Position numbers and translations under genes: made by a program. DNA of 64,000 bases from Pyrus communis (lineage: Eukaryota > Streptophyta > Magnoliopsida > Rosales > Rosaceae): NCBI RefSeq assembly GCF_963583255.1, contig NC_084803.1, forward strand, positions 24,960,428-25,024,427. Direction: 5' to 3'. The notes beneath the pieces are model-generated. The model did no database searches. It saw nothing but the letters and a program-made list of their open reading frames with translations, and was not told where the DNA came from. Shown one piece after another: positions 46,925-58,160 of the stretch. Numbering within the stretch: the first letter of the stretch is position 1; every line of letters starts with the position of its first letter.

Positions 46925-47270
46925 TACATGTATCCAACAAGCTTACAATTTGAAAACACATTAACCATGTAATCAATCTGAGTGTTTTTGGATGATACAT
47001 GTATCCAACAAGGCAACAAGTATCCATCAAGCTTACTTACAAAGTTACAAGTTACAATCAAAATGAATGTTCTTGGATAATACTTGTATGCAATAAGCAT
47101 CCAACAAACTTCTGTTTTAAAAGCACATTGTTGTTGAGCATATAATCAAAATGAGAGTTCTTACATGATACATGTATCCAACAAAAGACTATAAATGATC
47201 TCGGAAAAATGCTCAACTCCATCCAACAACTAAGACTATAAATGATCTCGGGAAAATGCTCAACTACCCC
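46925..47270. repeat. Short degenerate direct repeats in CACTA-2
   Basis: The word ACATGTATCCAACAA occurs near 46926, 46996 and 47170 in a ~100 bp degenerate unit. At 47190-47270 the words ACTATAAATGATCTCGG and AAATGCTCAACT occur twice. Confidence 0.65.
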
Positions 47271-47583
47271 TCTTAGTCTTTCCTATGAGATGAAAAAAGA
47301 GAAACAAAACGGAAAGCTGTATAATTCAGAACAACTAACAAATCATAATCCCAAATAACGCAAAATCCAGCGGAGCACGCATCATTAGATGCCTAAGGAC
47401 ACGTTACATCACAAGGCCTCATTGAATTAGAGAGAGACCACAAAAGTAAAAAAAGCAGATGTTTTAAGTTGATAATGGCAAAAAGCTCAGAATGAAGTCA
47501 TGCACTTGACCAACCTATACTGACTAAATGAATTTTCGAGAACCTAAAATTAAACCTTCAGTGAACTTATTACACGATATGGA

Positions 47584-50500
47584 GTGATTGATGCATTTGC
47601 ACTGCCACCACCACCTCCTCCGCCACCTCCCCCACCACCACCTGCACCTCCGCAAGGAAAGAGGGTGAAGTGGGTGAAGGATCCCTTACCTCCTCCTCCA
47701 AATGATGCACTTGCACCTCATCCACCACCTCCTCCACCAACACCTCCTCCATCATCACCTGCACCTTCGCCAACAAACACTAACCCAGGTAAGAAAGGTG
47801 GTTACAATTATTTACTTTTTCCTTATTAACATAGTTTTAAACAACACATTACATTGATTAGGGATACGTATATTTTTCTAGAGACAGATTTTGATTTTTT
47901 TTGCAAGAAAGATGACTCGTGGAAAGTCATGTGGGAAAGGCGTCCATGATATTTTGGAGGCCAATAGCGGGCTAAAGATGCCAATCATCTTTGATTTTAA
48001 ACATCAAGTTCCAAGTGATCCAGTTGTGTCAGGTTTTTTCACGTTCAAGATAAGGAATATTGTTCGGACTTGTTCACCGGTTTGCTATGAGAGATGGTTT
48101 AAGGTCCAAGCTTCAGAAAAAAAGAAACTGCAAGAGAACTTGCTTGTGAGTTTTGAATTTAATTCAATTTATTCATTGTAATTTCAAGCACTCACTTGCA
48201 TATATTTATGTTTAACAATAGGTATTATTTGTTGTGGACTTATCCCATCCGAAGATCATTGAATACGTTGACAAGAAGATGGCAAAGTTGTACTCTCAGT
48301 TTAGGCACCGGTTGCATCTACACTACTTGTCATGTGGAACACCTGCGAGAGGACGAGCTAAGCTTCCAGATGATATCATATGGAATGGGAGACCAAAGAG
48401 TCATTGGGATTGGTTATGTGATAATGTTTACAATACTACTCTTTTTGGTATGTATTCTATACAATCTTTTCTAGTATAAATCCAAGTTAGAAACCAATTC
48501 TTTCAACATGAAGACTTCTTGTCATGTTCTACAAATTCAATTTTTATAGTCAGAACCTCTAACCTTTTATGCTTCATTTTCATTTTGGTTGTCATCTGCT
48601 TAATTTTCCAATGTGAAATTGTGACTTGTCATGTTCTTCGAGCACAGTGTTTCTAGTTATAACTCTTGCATTCTAGCTCTTACCTTATATGCTTCTTCAT
48701 TTTCATTTTAGTTGTATGCTAGTTAATCCTTACAAAGTGAAATGCATAGACATTTTTCGTGTTCGTTCTTTAAATTCAGTGTTTATGGCTAAAATTTCTG
48801 CATCTTGGCTTTGTTACTTTTTGTTTCGTATTTTCCCTTTATATATTGAGATTTTCCCTGCCTTGTAGTTGGTGGCTTTATTCATCTGATTTGTTCTTAT
48901 GGAACTCATCTGCTTAGTGTGATTTTGCAGGCCACCGATTAGTGTTTCAACTGTTTGTTTTAAATGAATTTTGTTTCTTTGACTGTGATTAAGATCTCAT
49001 GTTGTTTGTCTATAACATTTATATTTTGTTAGGAAAGGATTTATGTATCTTAGCCTACTTGGCTATACTGCCACACACTTTTGTACTTGTAATTTTCAAA
49101 TCTGCTCAAACACCTATTTAATTAGGTTAGAATTAGGAATATGGCAAAGGTAATATAACCTCTGTTTCTGTGGAAATTTTAAGTTTGGTTTGAATGTATT
49201 TTTCATAGATTGATTGAATGTACAAGGGGGGATATATAATGAGGTAGAAGATTACAAGCAACCCTACCTTGGCAAATCCTACTAACCCGGTAAACCCTAA
49301 AGTTGTCACTCCTTAAATTAATGGAGTGCAGCAAGTAGCTAGCACACAACTATCAACAAGTCATCTAGATGTCAATCTTCCTCAAATTAAGGGATTAGAC
49401 TTAATAAAGAATCTTATGGAAAGAGGAAACATAAAATCTGGCAGCATCAGCCACCGCATATCGTCTAATATCCATATGTAGCATTAGTATGCAGCATCAG
49501 TCATGTGTAGCATAAGTCACCCCATATCGTCTAATAATTAGTCAGTATACAACATCAATCACCCCATATGTATGCAGCATCAGTCACCCCATATGTATAC
49601 TGCATTAGTCACCTCATATGTATGCATCATCAGTCGTATGCAGCATTAGTCCTTAGCTTGTGATGTTTCTAATATTGTTGACCGAGAGAATATAGAAGGT
49701 GAGGTGAAATAGCCCTCTAAGGTGAATGAATATGTACAACTGAAATACATGACGTTATAGATGACAAGTTTGAGAGCTTGGAACTTTCCAAATTGTACAC
49801 GTGTAGCTAACTAAATCTTCTTTTGTATGTCATGTACCAAATGTGTAATGTAGGAGCTTTCAAAGCAAAATGTTGATAATAGGAAGAAACAGAAGTATCA
49901 CCACAAAGGAGGGGTAAGGCCATTTATCCAACATGCTAGGAAGGCCAAGATGGTAATGAAATTCAATTACTTATTATACTCATTATGGAATTTACATATT
50001 CTAATGTATGATTCTGCATGATTGAGCAGAAGGGAGATCCATTATCTGTGATTGACAATTGGGGGGCTTTCCATAAAGACAAGAACGGTCAGTGGATAAA
50101 TAATGTTGCCCGGGACAAATGTGTAAGTTATCATTTGTGTCATTTTAAGGGAGATGGAGATTAAAAAAATCAAATTTGACATGATACAACTTAGGAAACA
50201 CAAATAAAGTGAACATGCAAGATTGAATTAAAAAAAAAAAACTTAATATAACTAGCTAGAAGCTGAAAGGTTACCTAACATACATTCAAACAGAAACTGC
50301 TTTAATGGTTATACGTTGTATGTTGCCTAATCCTATGTAAAACACATTGAATCATAAACTACAAAATCATATGTAAAGACAATTTATATCCAATGGTTTG
50401 CTTCTACATCAGTTCAGGATCACATCCAAGTATTTAAGTGGTGTTTTCTTAAGCATATTAATTGTGGCTGATTTGTATGAAACAAAAGAAACTTATTTGT

Positions 50501-50870
50501 TTGTATTTTAATATGAAAGGATAACATGAAGAAAAAGAAGGATGAAGTTAGGGAGAAGCTAATCCAAGAAGCGCCTAAGGGTACTATATTCGATTCCATA
50601 CAAGTACCATTGGAAGATGAATTTGGAATCATGGCTGAGAACCTTGGAAGGGAGGGAAAATCTGTTAACGGTGTAGGCCTTTTCCCTTGTACGGATACGT
50701 TTACTTTCTATCCGTTTACTTTTGTTTCTTCTATGGCTTCAAGTTCTGAGTTAACTGATATGAGAGATCAGATCAAGATTCTATCAGATGGTTTCCTCAA
50801 ATTGCAACAGGAAAATGAACAATTGAGAGCTCGGTTGGATTTACAAAATGATGATGAAACCTTGGCATAA
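47584..50870 (+). CDS. Ptta/En/Spm-type plant transposase-associated protein (CACTA-2)
   Basis: A spliced gene readable as exons ~47584-47788, ~47911-48145, 48223-48447, 49854-49952, 50030-50122 and ~50519-50870, all with GT-AG borders. Exon 1 is a Pro-rich tract. Next come MTRGKSCGKGVHDILEANSG and MPIIFDFKHQVPS, YERWFKVQASEKKKL, then EYVDKKMAKLYSQFRHRLH and LPDDIIWNGRPKSHWDWLC. The C-terminal part has GTIFDSIQVPL and a short coiled coil LKLQQENEQLRARLDL, then TAA. This matches the domain Pfam names Transposase_24. I saw no premature stop in these exons. The true start is uncertain because no good ATG opens exon 1. It is probably an accessory (TNPA-like) function, with no DDE core seen. Confidence 0.65.
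49435..49650. repeat. Minisatellite in a CACTA-2 intron
   Basis: Irregular ~20-30 bp units built on GCAGCATCAGTCA, CACCCCATATGTATG and ATCGTCTAATA, repeated about eight times with gaps. Confidence 0.75.
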
Positions 50871-51382
50871 AAAATTAAGGCTTTTTGGCTGCAAGTCAGG
50901 GGCAAACCAGCAACAACTCGAAGGAATCTGATGGTAATAACTCATCTAGTGAAAATGTTTATCCTGAACTGGAAGAACATGACTCGGAAGAAGAATGATT
51001 TCAATAGTTATGTCTTTTGTTATTAGTTAAGTATGCACATGGTAGACCTTTTTGTTAGCACCTCAATGTGTCTTAGATTTTTCTTTTGTTAATTAGTACC
51101 TTAAACGGTCCATGTATAGGCCTTGGTACCCTTCTTCACAAATTGCTATTATTAAGATAGGCCACCATGGGTTTGATTGATTTTGGGATGTTTATGTTAT
51201 TTTGTTGGATGTATAGTTGTTGAACATATTCGAACTTATGTGGTTTAATTGTTGATTAATGAAAATGGGAAGTATAACCTTATAATTGTTATGAGTTGCT
51301 ATTCTAGATTACGAAACACAAATAAGTAATGAATTCCTCAAATATTATTCCTAAATAGTTATTTGATTATAACATATGTGAC

Positions 51383-52461
51383 TGTTGATCCTAAAAATTA
51401 TAAAGCCTACGTGGCGCACAGGTCGAGTAACTAATGAGCTAACTACGTCATTCGGTTGATGCGGGGCCTGTCAACTCGTCACCTGAGCTCATCCGAGGAG
51501 TAAAATATGTTGATGTTGCATTGAGCGCGTTGCTGACTTCTTGATCTTGCGATTACGGTTGAGGAAGGAACAAGTTTCGGCCTTCGGATTCTCAAGCCTG
51601 AAGACAAGGCTACTAGTTCTGCAAAGTTCACGAATTGTCGGCGCCAGATTCGGTCACAGTGATTATATTCGTAAGAGTATAAGCACATCGAATCGACATC
51701 AGATTGTATGGACACAAGTACTCAAAGCATATGTATGTCTTGATGGTAAATGTGGTTCGGCCGTCAGAATGCTGAACTCTGAAACTCACTTGTGAGTATC
51801 CAATCATAAAATTACACAGCGTTCAATGCGCCGAATGTCGTAACTCTTAACACCTTACTTCGTCGAGAAGGCTAATAAGATGACATCTGTCAATAAGGAT
51901 TCGGAAACCTTTCTTGACCGAGACTTGGATAGGAAACCAGTCGGCCTCGACGCATTGCTATTTATCCAAACTAAAGGTGTTTCTCGGTCGGCTGATTCTA
52001 CAGCAACAGTGCTGTTTATCCAAACTGAAGATGTTCGCTAGTTGCCTTCACAGTGTTGTTTATCCAAACTGAAGATGTGTTGGCGAAAAAGAAAGTAAAA
52101 AATCTCAAGATGTTTGAGAGGTTTGCGCAAGGCAATTGTGTGTTGAATTGGAGGGCCTTGAATAATGCAATCTGCTCTCTATTTATAGCAACAAACCCTC
52201 CTTACAATCAAGTTGAAACCACACTCGGATTAGGACTCCTCATTCTAATCCGACTCTATCTCGACCAATCCTACTCTTATTAGGACTTTGAACTCACCCC
52301 ACTTTTCAGGCCGTATTTCCAGCCGAGAACCCATATTGCATTAGGACTCGATCACTTTCACTGAGCAGCCTTAGACCACTAGGCAGCCCATAGTACATTT
52401 GGAAAAGCTTTGGGCTGAACACAAACCTACACTCGGCCCATTATTATTTTGGGCCCAAACA
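51383..52461 (-). mobile_element. Solo LTR of the gypsy family
   Basis: 1079 bp, collinear with 34277-35370, from TGTTGATCCTAAAAATTA to GGGCCCAAACA. Flanked by GTGAC (51378-51382) and GCGAC (52462-52466), a 5 bp target duplication with one change. No internal gypsy sequence remains, so it formed by LTR-LTR recombination. A minus-strand TATA word lies at 52180-52187, and three TTTATCCAAACT motif copies are at about 51961, 52013 and 52058. Confidence 0.88.
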
Positions 52462-52885
52462 GCGACATAAGCCGCTTCACCCATCAAAAGAATATGTGGC
52501 GATTTCAGCATCACTTAGTGTAATTATATAATTCTGGGATCATATTGAGTGACCCAAAAAAATCACTTATAAGTCGAATTTTGTATTTTGTGACGCTAAT
52601 TTCATCACATATTAGAATAATAAGTGACGGAAGAAGCGTCACATAAAAGAAAAATATGTGGCAACTCCAATATTCGTCACTTAAACTATTGGTGACGCTG
52701 TATAGGTGACGCTAATTGTGACGCTGAAATTTCGTCACATATAGTCAAATGTGAGGATTTTTCATATTTATGTGACGAATGTTGATTGTCACAAAAGCCA
52801 TGTTTTCTTGTAGTGTAAGCAAAGTCACGAAAGCTAGGACCATGGTGCTGTTTCGTACGCAGCCTACCAGTTTACATCACCTTGA

Positions 52886-54632
52886 ATTTGAACTACCAGC
52901 TGTCGCTGATTAACTATATATCTCAATAAAATTGCTGTTATATTATGATTTCGTAGAATGATATTACGTTGTGAATGAATTCATCGAATGTGTATTAGTG
53001 AATGTTGTATTAAGGACTAATGAGAGATTGTTTTCTTGGTTTTATGGTGAATATGGCTTAATTTGCTGCAAAAAATCCATCAATCTAAAACTGCAAAAAC
53101 AAACTAACTGCATGTATAATTACATGGAACTTGTGATATGGTCCGCTTTAGTGTGTAGTTATGATCACTCTCTAATGATAAATAAAATCAGGGACGGAAC
53201 CAGATTTCTATAGTGGGGCGGGATGCTCGATTGAATTTTTCGTTCGCATGGATAAACAGAACCAAATCTTCAACTATCCCCTAAAACTAAGATATAACAT
53301 GTATGATTTAAAAATATTTTTGGAGTACAAATTACGCTTATAAAGAGTGCAAAATAAAAATTTTAGAGTACAAATAACAATTTTTTTTAATAACCAGAAA
53401 TGGGTTAATTATGGTCCCATATCCAAGAAATGGCCCATGATGAAGTTTATAACCAGAAGTGGCCCATTGAGACGAATATTGACCAATCGGCTGATAGACA
53501 GAAACCAGCCAATTAATTGATTCATGCTTCATATTTAATAATCATAATTTATCAAATCAGGAATGAAAATCCACGTCGAAAGTGGTAACTCAATATCTAA
53601 AGTCGATTTACCATTTTTTAGATTTGTAAGACAAGAACGGACTTCGTTAGTAGATCTAACTAAATAAAAGTTACAATTATGTGTGTGTTAAATTTGAGGA
53701 AATAAAAAAAAAATATTGAGTGGAATTAAAATGGACTTTTTTATGAATAGAATAAGAAGAGATAATGTAAATAGGAAAATGCTGGGGAAAATTATGTTTT
53801 TAGGCCATATTTCGTAGTTCACATGATGTGTCGGTTGATAATTTGATTCTTTCTTTAATGATTTAGAAAAGGAATCCAACTATCAACTGGCATATCATTT
53901 GATCTACAAAATATGGTTCAAAGTAGATAGTCTCTCTTGTAAGATTTTTTATTGGGCTTACATCTATTTAGGATTCCTAATTGATTAAGAATACAAGATA
54001 GAAAGGAATATTTGATTATCCCGTAAATATATAATAATAGGGAATATCTTTTTTGTTAGGCCATGGAATCTGAAGGTGCTAAAGATATGTATTAGGGTCT
54101 CCTTTATGGGCAAGAAACCTAATATTCTCACCTATAAATATAAGGCTTAGGTCCCCACTCTTATGGATGTATACTAGCTGAAATATATAGATGAGGGATG
54201 AACTCACAATATTAGACGCACGTCCGGATAATAGAACCATATAGGTCTGGTGCAACAAACTTGTCAACAATGTTGTAGGCTAATCGAGGTAACAATGGAC
54301 AGAAAATAGCTTGTAAAATAACAATAAAGGAATGACAGCATGCATACATATTAAGAATATGAAAAATTGAGGGCAGCAACAGATTGTCAAGTACCTTCTA
54401 CATTGACCAAGTAAAACATCCAAAAATAGGATATGTGATTGGACGAATCACGGCTGCCTTCTTTTCTTAGTTATGTAAGTTGTAACCTCCCACCCTCCTT
54501 CTCACCCTTCAATTCTCCAATCAATCTTAGAAGCCACCTCCTCTCAATTCTCATGCATGCAATCAGTTTTTCCCCTTATTATCGACCTTCACCACACCAC
54601 CTCTCCATTTTTGAACCGCTCCCCATTCTACA
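52886..54632. other. No gene seen
   Basis: AT-rich DNA between the dioxygenase 3' end and the LEA-2 gene. 54470-54632 is pyrimidine-rich (CTCCCACCCTCCTTCTC) and is the probable promoter/5'UTR of the LEA-2 gene. No clear TATA box was chosen. Confidence 0.5.
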
Positions 54633-55433
54633 ATGGAGGAGCGGGGCTCACCTGCTGCGGCAGCAGGCGACGATGACGGAAACGAGGACCCTCCCCAGTC
54701 AGAGATGCAGTTAGTACTCCACCCACCATCACCTCCCTTCCCCGGAGCAGGAACCTACGTAGTCCAAATCCCCAAAGACCAGATCTACCGCGTGCCACCC
54801 CCTGAAAATGCCTTAATTGTTGAACGTCACCGGAACCCCGAAAACAAGAAGAAGTCCCCATGCTGTACCATTCGTTGCTTGATTATAGGAGCAATTATGA
54901 TTTCTCTGTGCCTCATACTTTCCATAACATTGCTTTCATTGTCCCTCACTGTGAAACCTAAAGAGCCTAAATTTTCAATTACGAACGTGTACGTGAAGAA
55001 CCCTAAATCAAAATCCTATACTGGCAAGAATTCACATCCAGGCTATGAAGTTTCCTTGAAAGTGAATAATCCAAATGGACATGGCATAAACTACGAAGGT
55101 AGTGAAGGGGCTTCCCTTTTGTTCAAGGAAAAAAGCATTGGCAAAGGAAAATTTTCATTAAAGAAACAAAAAAAAGATAGTTCTGCCAATGTAAAGCTTG
55201 TTCTCGACGGATCGAAAGGAGCTTTGCCTCGTGAGGTTGAGAAGAGTATGGAAAATACTGATTCGAAGGTGCATCTGCCTTTCACTTTGAAAATGGACCT
55301 TTCGGTGAAGGTGAAAGGATTCATCAAGACATGGAAATTGGAGACAGAAGTTGAATGCCAATTCAAGGTGAGTACATTGGGGAAGGGTACAAAGGTCCTA
55401 CAGCAAAAATGTGAAGCTAAATTTAAGGGCTAA
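54633..55433 (+). CDS. NDR1/HIN1-like (LEA-2 domain) membrane protein
   Basis: An intact intronless frame of 266 residues. The N-terminal ~75 residues are acidic and Pro-rich and probably cytosolic (VPPPENALIVERHRNPENKKK). A Cys-containing basic boundary CCTIRC leads into one membrane span (about residues 80-106, LIIGAIMISLCLILSITLLS). The rest is a LEA-2/WHy-type domain (about 115-265) with FSITNVYVKNP, GYEVSLKVNNPNGHGINY and a basic C-terminus QQKCEAKFKG. Length and layout fit the NHL13-like subgroup. Relatives sit in the plasma membrane and act in pathogen or stress responses, which is family knowledge. The start codon is the first ATG after a pyrimidine-rich leader. An AATAATA word near 55635 may serve polyadenylation. 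Confidence 0.88.
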   Translation: MEERGSPAAAAGDDDGNEDPPQSEMQLVLHPPSPPFPGAGTYVVQIPKDQIYRVPPPENALIVERHRNPENKKKSPCCTIRCLIIGAIMISLCLILSITLLSLSLTVKPKEPKFSITNVYVKNPKSKSYTGKNSHPGYEVSLKVNNPNGHGINYEGSEGASLLFKEKSIGKGKFSLKKQKKDSSANVKLVLDGSKGALPREVEKSMENTDSKVHLPFTLKMDLSVKVKGFIKTWKLETEVECQFKVSTLGKGTKVLQQKCEAKFKG

Positions 55434-57890
55434 GAATTTGGTAATCGTGGTAAAGGTGGTGGTGATGTATTTTCCTTTTTAATTTTCTGTCAATTGTTCT
55501 TTGCGGGTTTTAATGGTTGCATGGTGATATTAATGGATTACCATTTTAATTTTTTTAATCAGAAATTCCTATGTTTCTATTGTTAATTGGTACCTTTTGT
55601 ATGTTCGTTTTGCCTTTTAATTCTTGTATTTCAATAATATATCCTTTTTTTTTACGTACGAATAACAAAACGCTTATAAACCTACCAATACTGTTCAAAT
55701 TGTGACAAGAAATTTTTTTATACAAATTGGAAGACTAATTACTGCAAGCGTCCAAGCACAGCAACTATGCTGTGTGCAATAATATTGTTCAAACTGTGAC
55801 AAGAAAAATCTCTTACAAACTGAAGCCAACAAATTGGAAGTCAAATGTGAATCACGGTCGACCATGTTCATGGTCAATACACACACACACACACACATTG
55901 GGTACATTACTTTAATGCCCAGAAATTTGATGTGGAGTGAATTTGCACAGATCCTTTTAGCTTTTCTTGTCAAACTTTTATTTATTTAACATGCTCTTTA
56001 GATCAATTTTCATTAGGTTAGACTTTTGGGATATTTGGTATTAAAGTCTGAGTTGTTGAAGATCAAAGTACAAATGGTTTTACCTCATCTCAAGCTAGGT
56101 TTGTTCAAGTATATGCATTTTACATTTAAATTTTTTTACGCATTATGACTAGTGAAATGCCTAGTCGATTTCTGCATGTATTTTACACTTGAGCTGGCAC
56201 ACAATTTAAAAAAGCCCACATAGGTTGGACTGACACTTTTTATTCGAGAACGAGTTCTTCACCATTGATTTTTTAGATTGCTTTTACATTTTGACAAGTG
56301 TCTTATATATGGTGTACTTGTTGGTTGCAAATAGAAGATTTTTGGTTTATTAGGGTTGGGTTGAGAATTTTTTTCTTTGGTTATAAAGACCAAATTTTGT
56401 AGAGAGTGTTTTAAGCTCCCCAAGCCTCCTCTACGTGTTCTTCACAAACCCTAGTTGCAAATATCTTTTTCATGCATTAAATTCTGTGCTAACTGACCTA
56501 CATTATTTTTGAAAAAAGTTCACATTGTTCATGGTCTTAATCTTATTTTCAAATCTTCATATAGACCTTGTTTGGATTCTCAATTAGTTTCTTCCTTTCG
56601 GCTGTTTGATTGAAGAAACCGACTTGTCAAATTTTGATTTCATAGCTGCGTATCATCTTTCATATCTTCAAATCATTTGCACGGTTCATGTTTCGTGTTG
56701 GTGCCACAAAGAAATGAGCTGAAGAAGTGTAACTGTCTCTTTGTGAAGACCAAAGACTACTCCACCTAGTGCAATATAAGGTTACACACAAGCTGTTCTT
56801 TAGAATAGGTCTAAGAATTGAGCTTGTTGTGGTTAACTTGTATGAACCTTATTGTACACTTGTTGATTGGACTCCCTGGAGTCCCCAGTTTTTTAACCTA
56901 GTTAAGGATTTTTCCAGTCAAAACTTGTTGTGTACACTGCTCCTTAACTTGCCTGCATATCTAGTTATTGATACTACACGCTGTCTTTATTGTTTGCTTA
57001 ATGAATTGTTATGTGAATGTTTTAAAATTTGTGAGTCCATCTAAGTAGACTTTGACTAGCTGGAAGTACTAGTCATTTAGGTTTAGTCTTGGAATTTTGA
57101 TTTCATATCTGACAAACTTGTATCTTGTTGACTAGCTCATCTGACTAGTCTACTGTGAAATATTTAACTTGTATTTGTGGGATATTCCACCTAGTATCAA
57201 TTTCATCGTCGCTCACAGCAAATACCACATACAGCCATCACAAAAGCATGACCACAACACCCATTAAGCGAGACGACAAAAACTACATTAATCCGAGAAC
57301 GAAACCACTGGTCGGATAATTTCTATGGAAGACACTCTATCCAATACCACCTACAACTACATTGCTCTAATGACATCCACAGCTTTCACGGTTCAAGACG
57401 GAGCCGCCAGTTCTAGGCAGTGGAGGCGCAAGAACTTGGTGCATAAGGCAACAGAGCAGCTAGATCTGGGCACATCAGTTGGAGCAGCCACAAAATTGGT
57501 AGAGGAAAATATCACCACCATGGATTCAAGCTGACTGAGGGCTAGCGGTGGCGCCGGGGAAAAGGGGGGGGGGGGGGGGGGTGGGGAGATGTGATGTAGG
57601 AGGAAAAGAAAGGAAGGGATGCGAGCAATGAAGTCAGCTATGGTCAATTTATTATTTCAACGTATCAATTTATATCACGATTGGCCATGTCACAAGCCAT
57701 GAAGCCAGCCTGATTGTCATAGCCATTCCACACCCATAGGCGTTTTAGCTAATATGAGAGAAAATGATGTACGTCGAGATTATATGAGAGAAAAGAATGT
57801 GGACGAGTCAGACTTGGACATTGATACTCAGTTTGATATCATTATTAAGAACCTCATTTTGATTGGGAAAGTAAGTATATCCGAGAGGCG
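55434..57890. other. No gene seen
   Basis: AT-rich DNA after the LEA-2 gene, with short unconvincing open frames. Contains a (CA)n run near 55876-55897 and an 18-base G run near 57566. Confidence 0.5.
55876..55897. repeat. (CA)n microsatellite
   Basis: A perfect run of about eleven CA units, downstream of the LEA-2 gene. Confidence 0.85.
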
Positions 57891-57899
57891 GAGAGCGAA

Positions 57900-58160
57900 C
57901 AAGTGGTCCAGTTTCTACAATTAAACTACGAAGGAAGTCTAAATGCAATCCAACCTAAGCCACTCATGATAAAGATGTTTGTGACGTCTCGCTCTCAGTC
58001 CATTTGCTTTCGTAATGTTTTTCATCAGGTCAATTTTGTGACTCGGGCCCTTGCCTTGGTTGGTCTAGCTTTTGCTAAGAGGCATCTTTTGTTTAATTTG
58101 TTGCCTCTGGAGCTCGTGATCCATGGGTGTAGGATTATCTTTCGTCTAAGTTGCCTGAGA
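57900..58160 (+). pseudogene. RNase H-like (RVT_3 type) C-terminal fragment
   Basis: Plus strand: SRSQSICFRNVFHQVNFVTR followed by ALALVGLAF resembles the end of LINE-associated RNase H domains (R-V-R-AN-VA-ALA-LGL). It is short and the upstream catalytic part is not recognisable, so the call is tentative. Confidence 0.4.

Larger units (their letters stand above)
45473..52815 (+). mobile_element. CACTA-2: CACTA (En/Spm) element in the dioxygenase gene, with nested solo LTR
   Basis: The left terminus is CACTACAAGAAAATATGG. The right terminus read inward is CACTACAAGAAAACATGG. TAA is directly duplicated outside (45470-45472 and 52816-52818). Subterminal zones carry repeated GTGACG/CGTCAC words (45495-45700 and 52500-52790). 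The inside holds one spliced gene of the Ptta/En/Spm type and, near the right end, a 1079 bp solo gypsy LTR. No TNPD-type main transposase was found. 45730-47570 and 48450-49850 are otherwise non-coding introns or untranslated DNA. Confidence 0.92.
40533..52885 (+). pseudogene. 4,5-DOPA dioxygenase extradiol-like (LigB family), broken by four insertions
   Basis: Coding pieces of one gene lie in order on the plus strand: 40533-40782 ([49 protein letters not shown]), ~43580-43650 (VKQLLTSSSFGCVNVDTKRG), 44236-44383 (LPMLMHPKVDIPVCQLSV, then YHYNLGKVLAPLKDEGV after a frame slip), 45239-45472 ([33 protein letters not shown]) and 52819-52885 (DHGAVSYAAYQFTSP, stop). The gaps are Copia-3, a MULE-like MITE, a hAT-like MITE and CACTA-2. 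Tryptophan positions at 40680, 44251 and 52835 are TAG, TGA and TAG. The family cleaves aromatic diols with a non-haem iron centre; the early HGS and GH words fit iron-ligand regions. No active product is possible. Confidence 0.88.

Noticed and set aside
47570..47776. Glu/Val-rich minus-strand frame
   Set aside because: Shadow of the Pro-rich exon of the CACTA-2 gene.
49435..49650. CRISPR-like array
   Set aside because: Units are irregular, without constant-length spacers, and the genome is eukaryotic; it is a minisatellite.
40533..52885. Evidence that the organism makes betalains
   Set aside because: DODA-like LigB genes are widespread in plants that make no betalains, and this copy is broken.
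57325..57534. Short plus-strand ORF of 69 codons
   Set aside because: No domain, no promoter-like or splice context, next to a poly-G run; not supportable as a gene.
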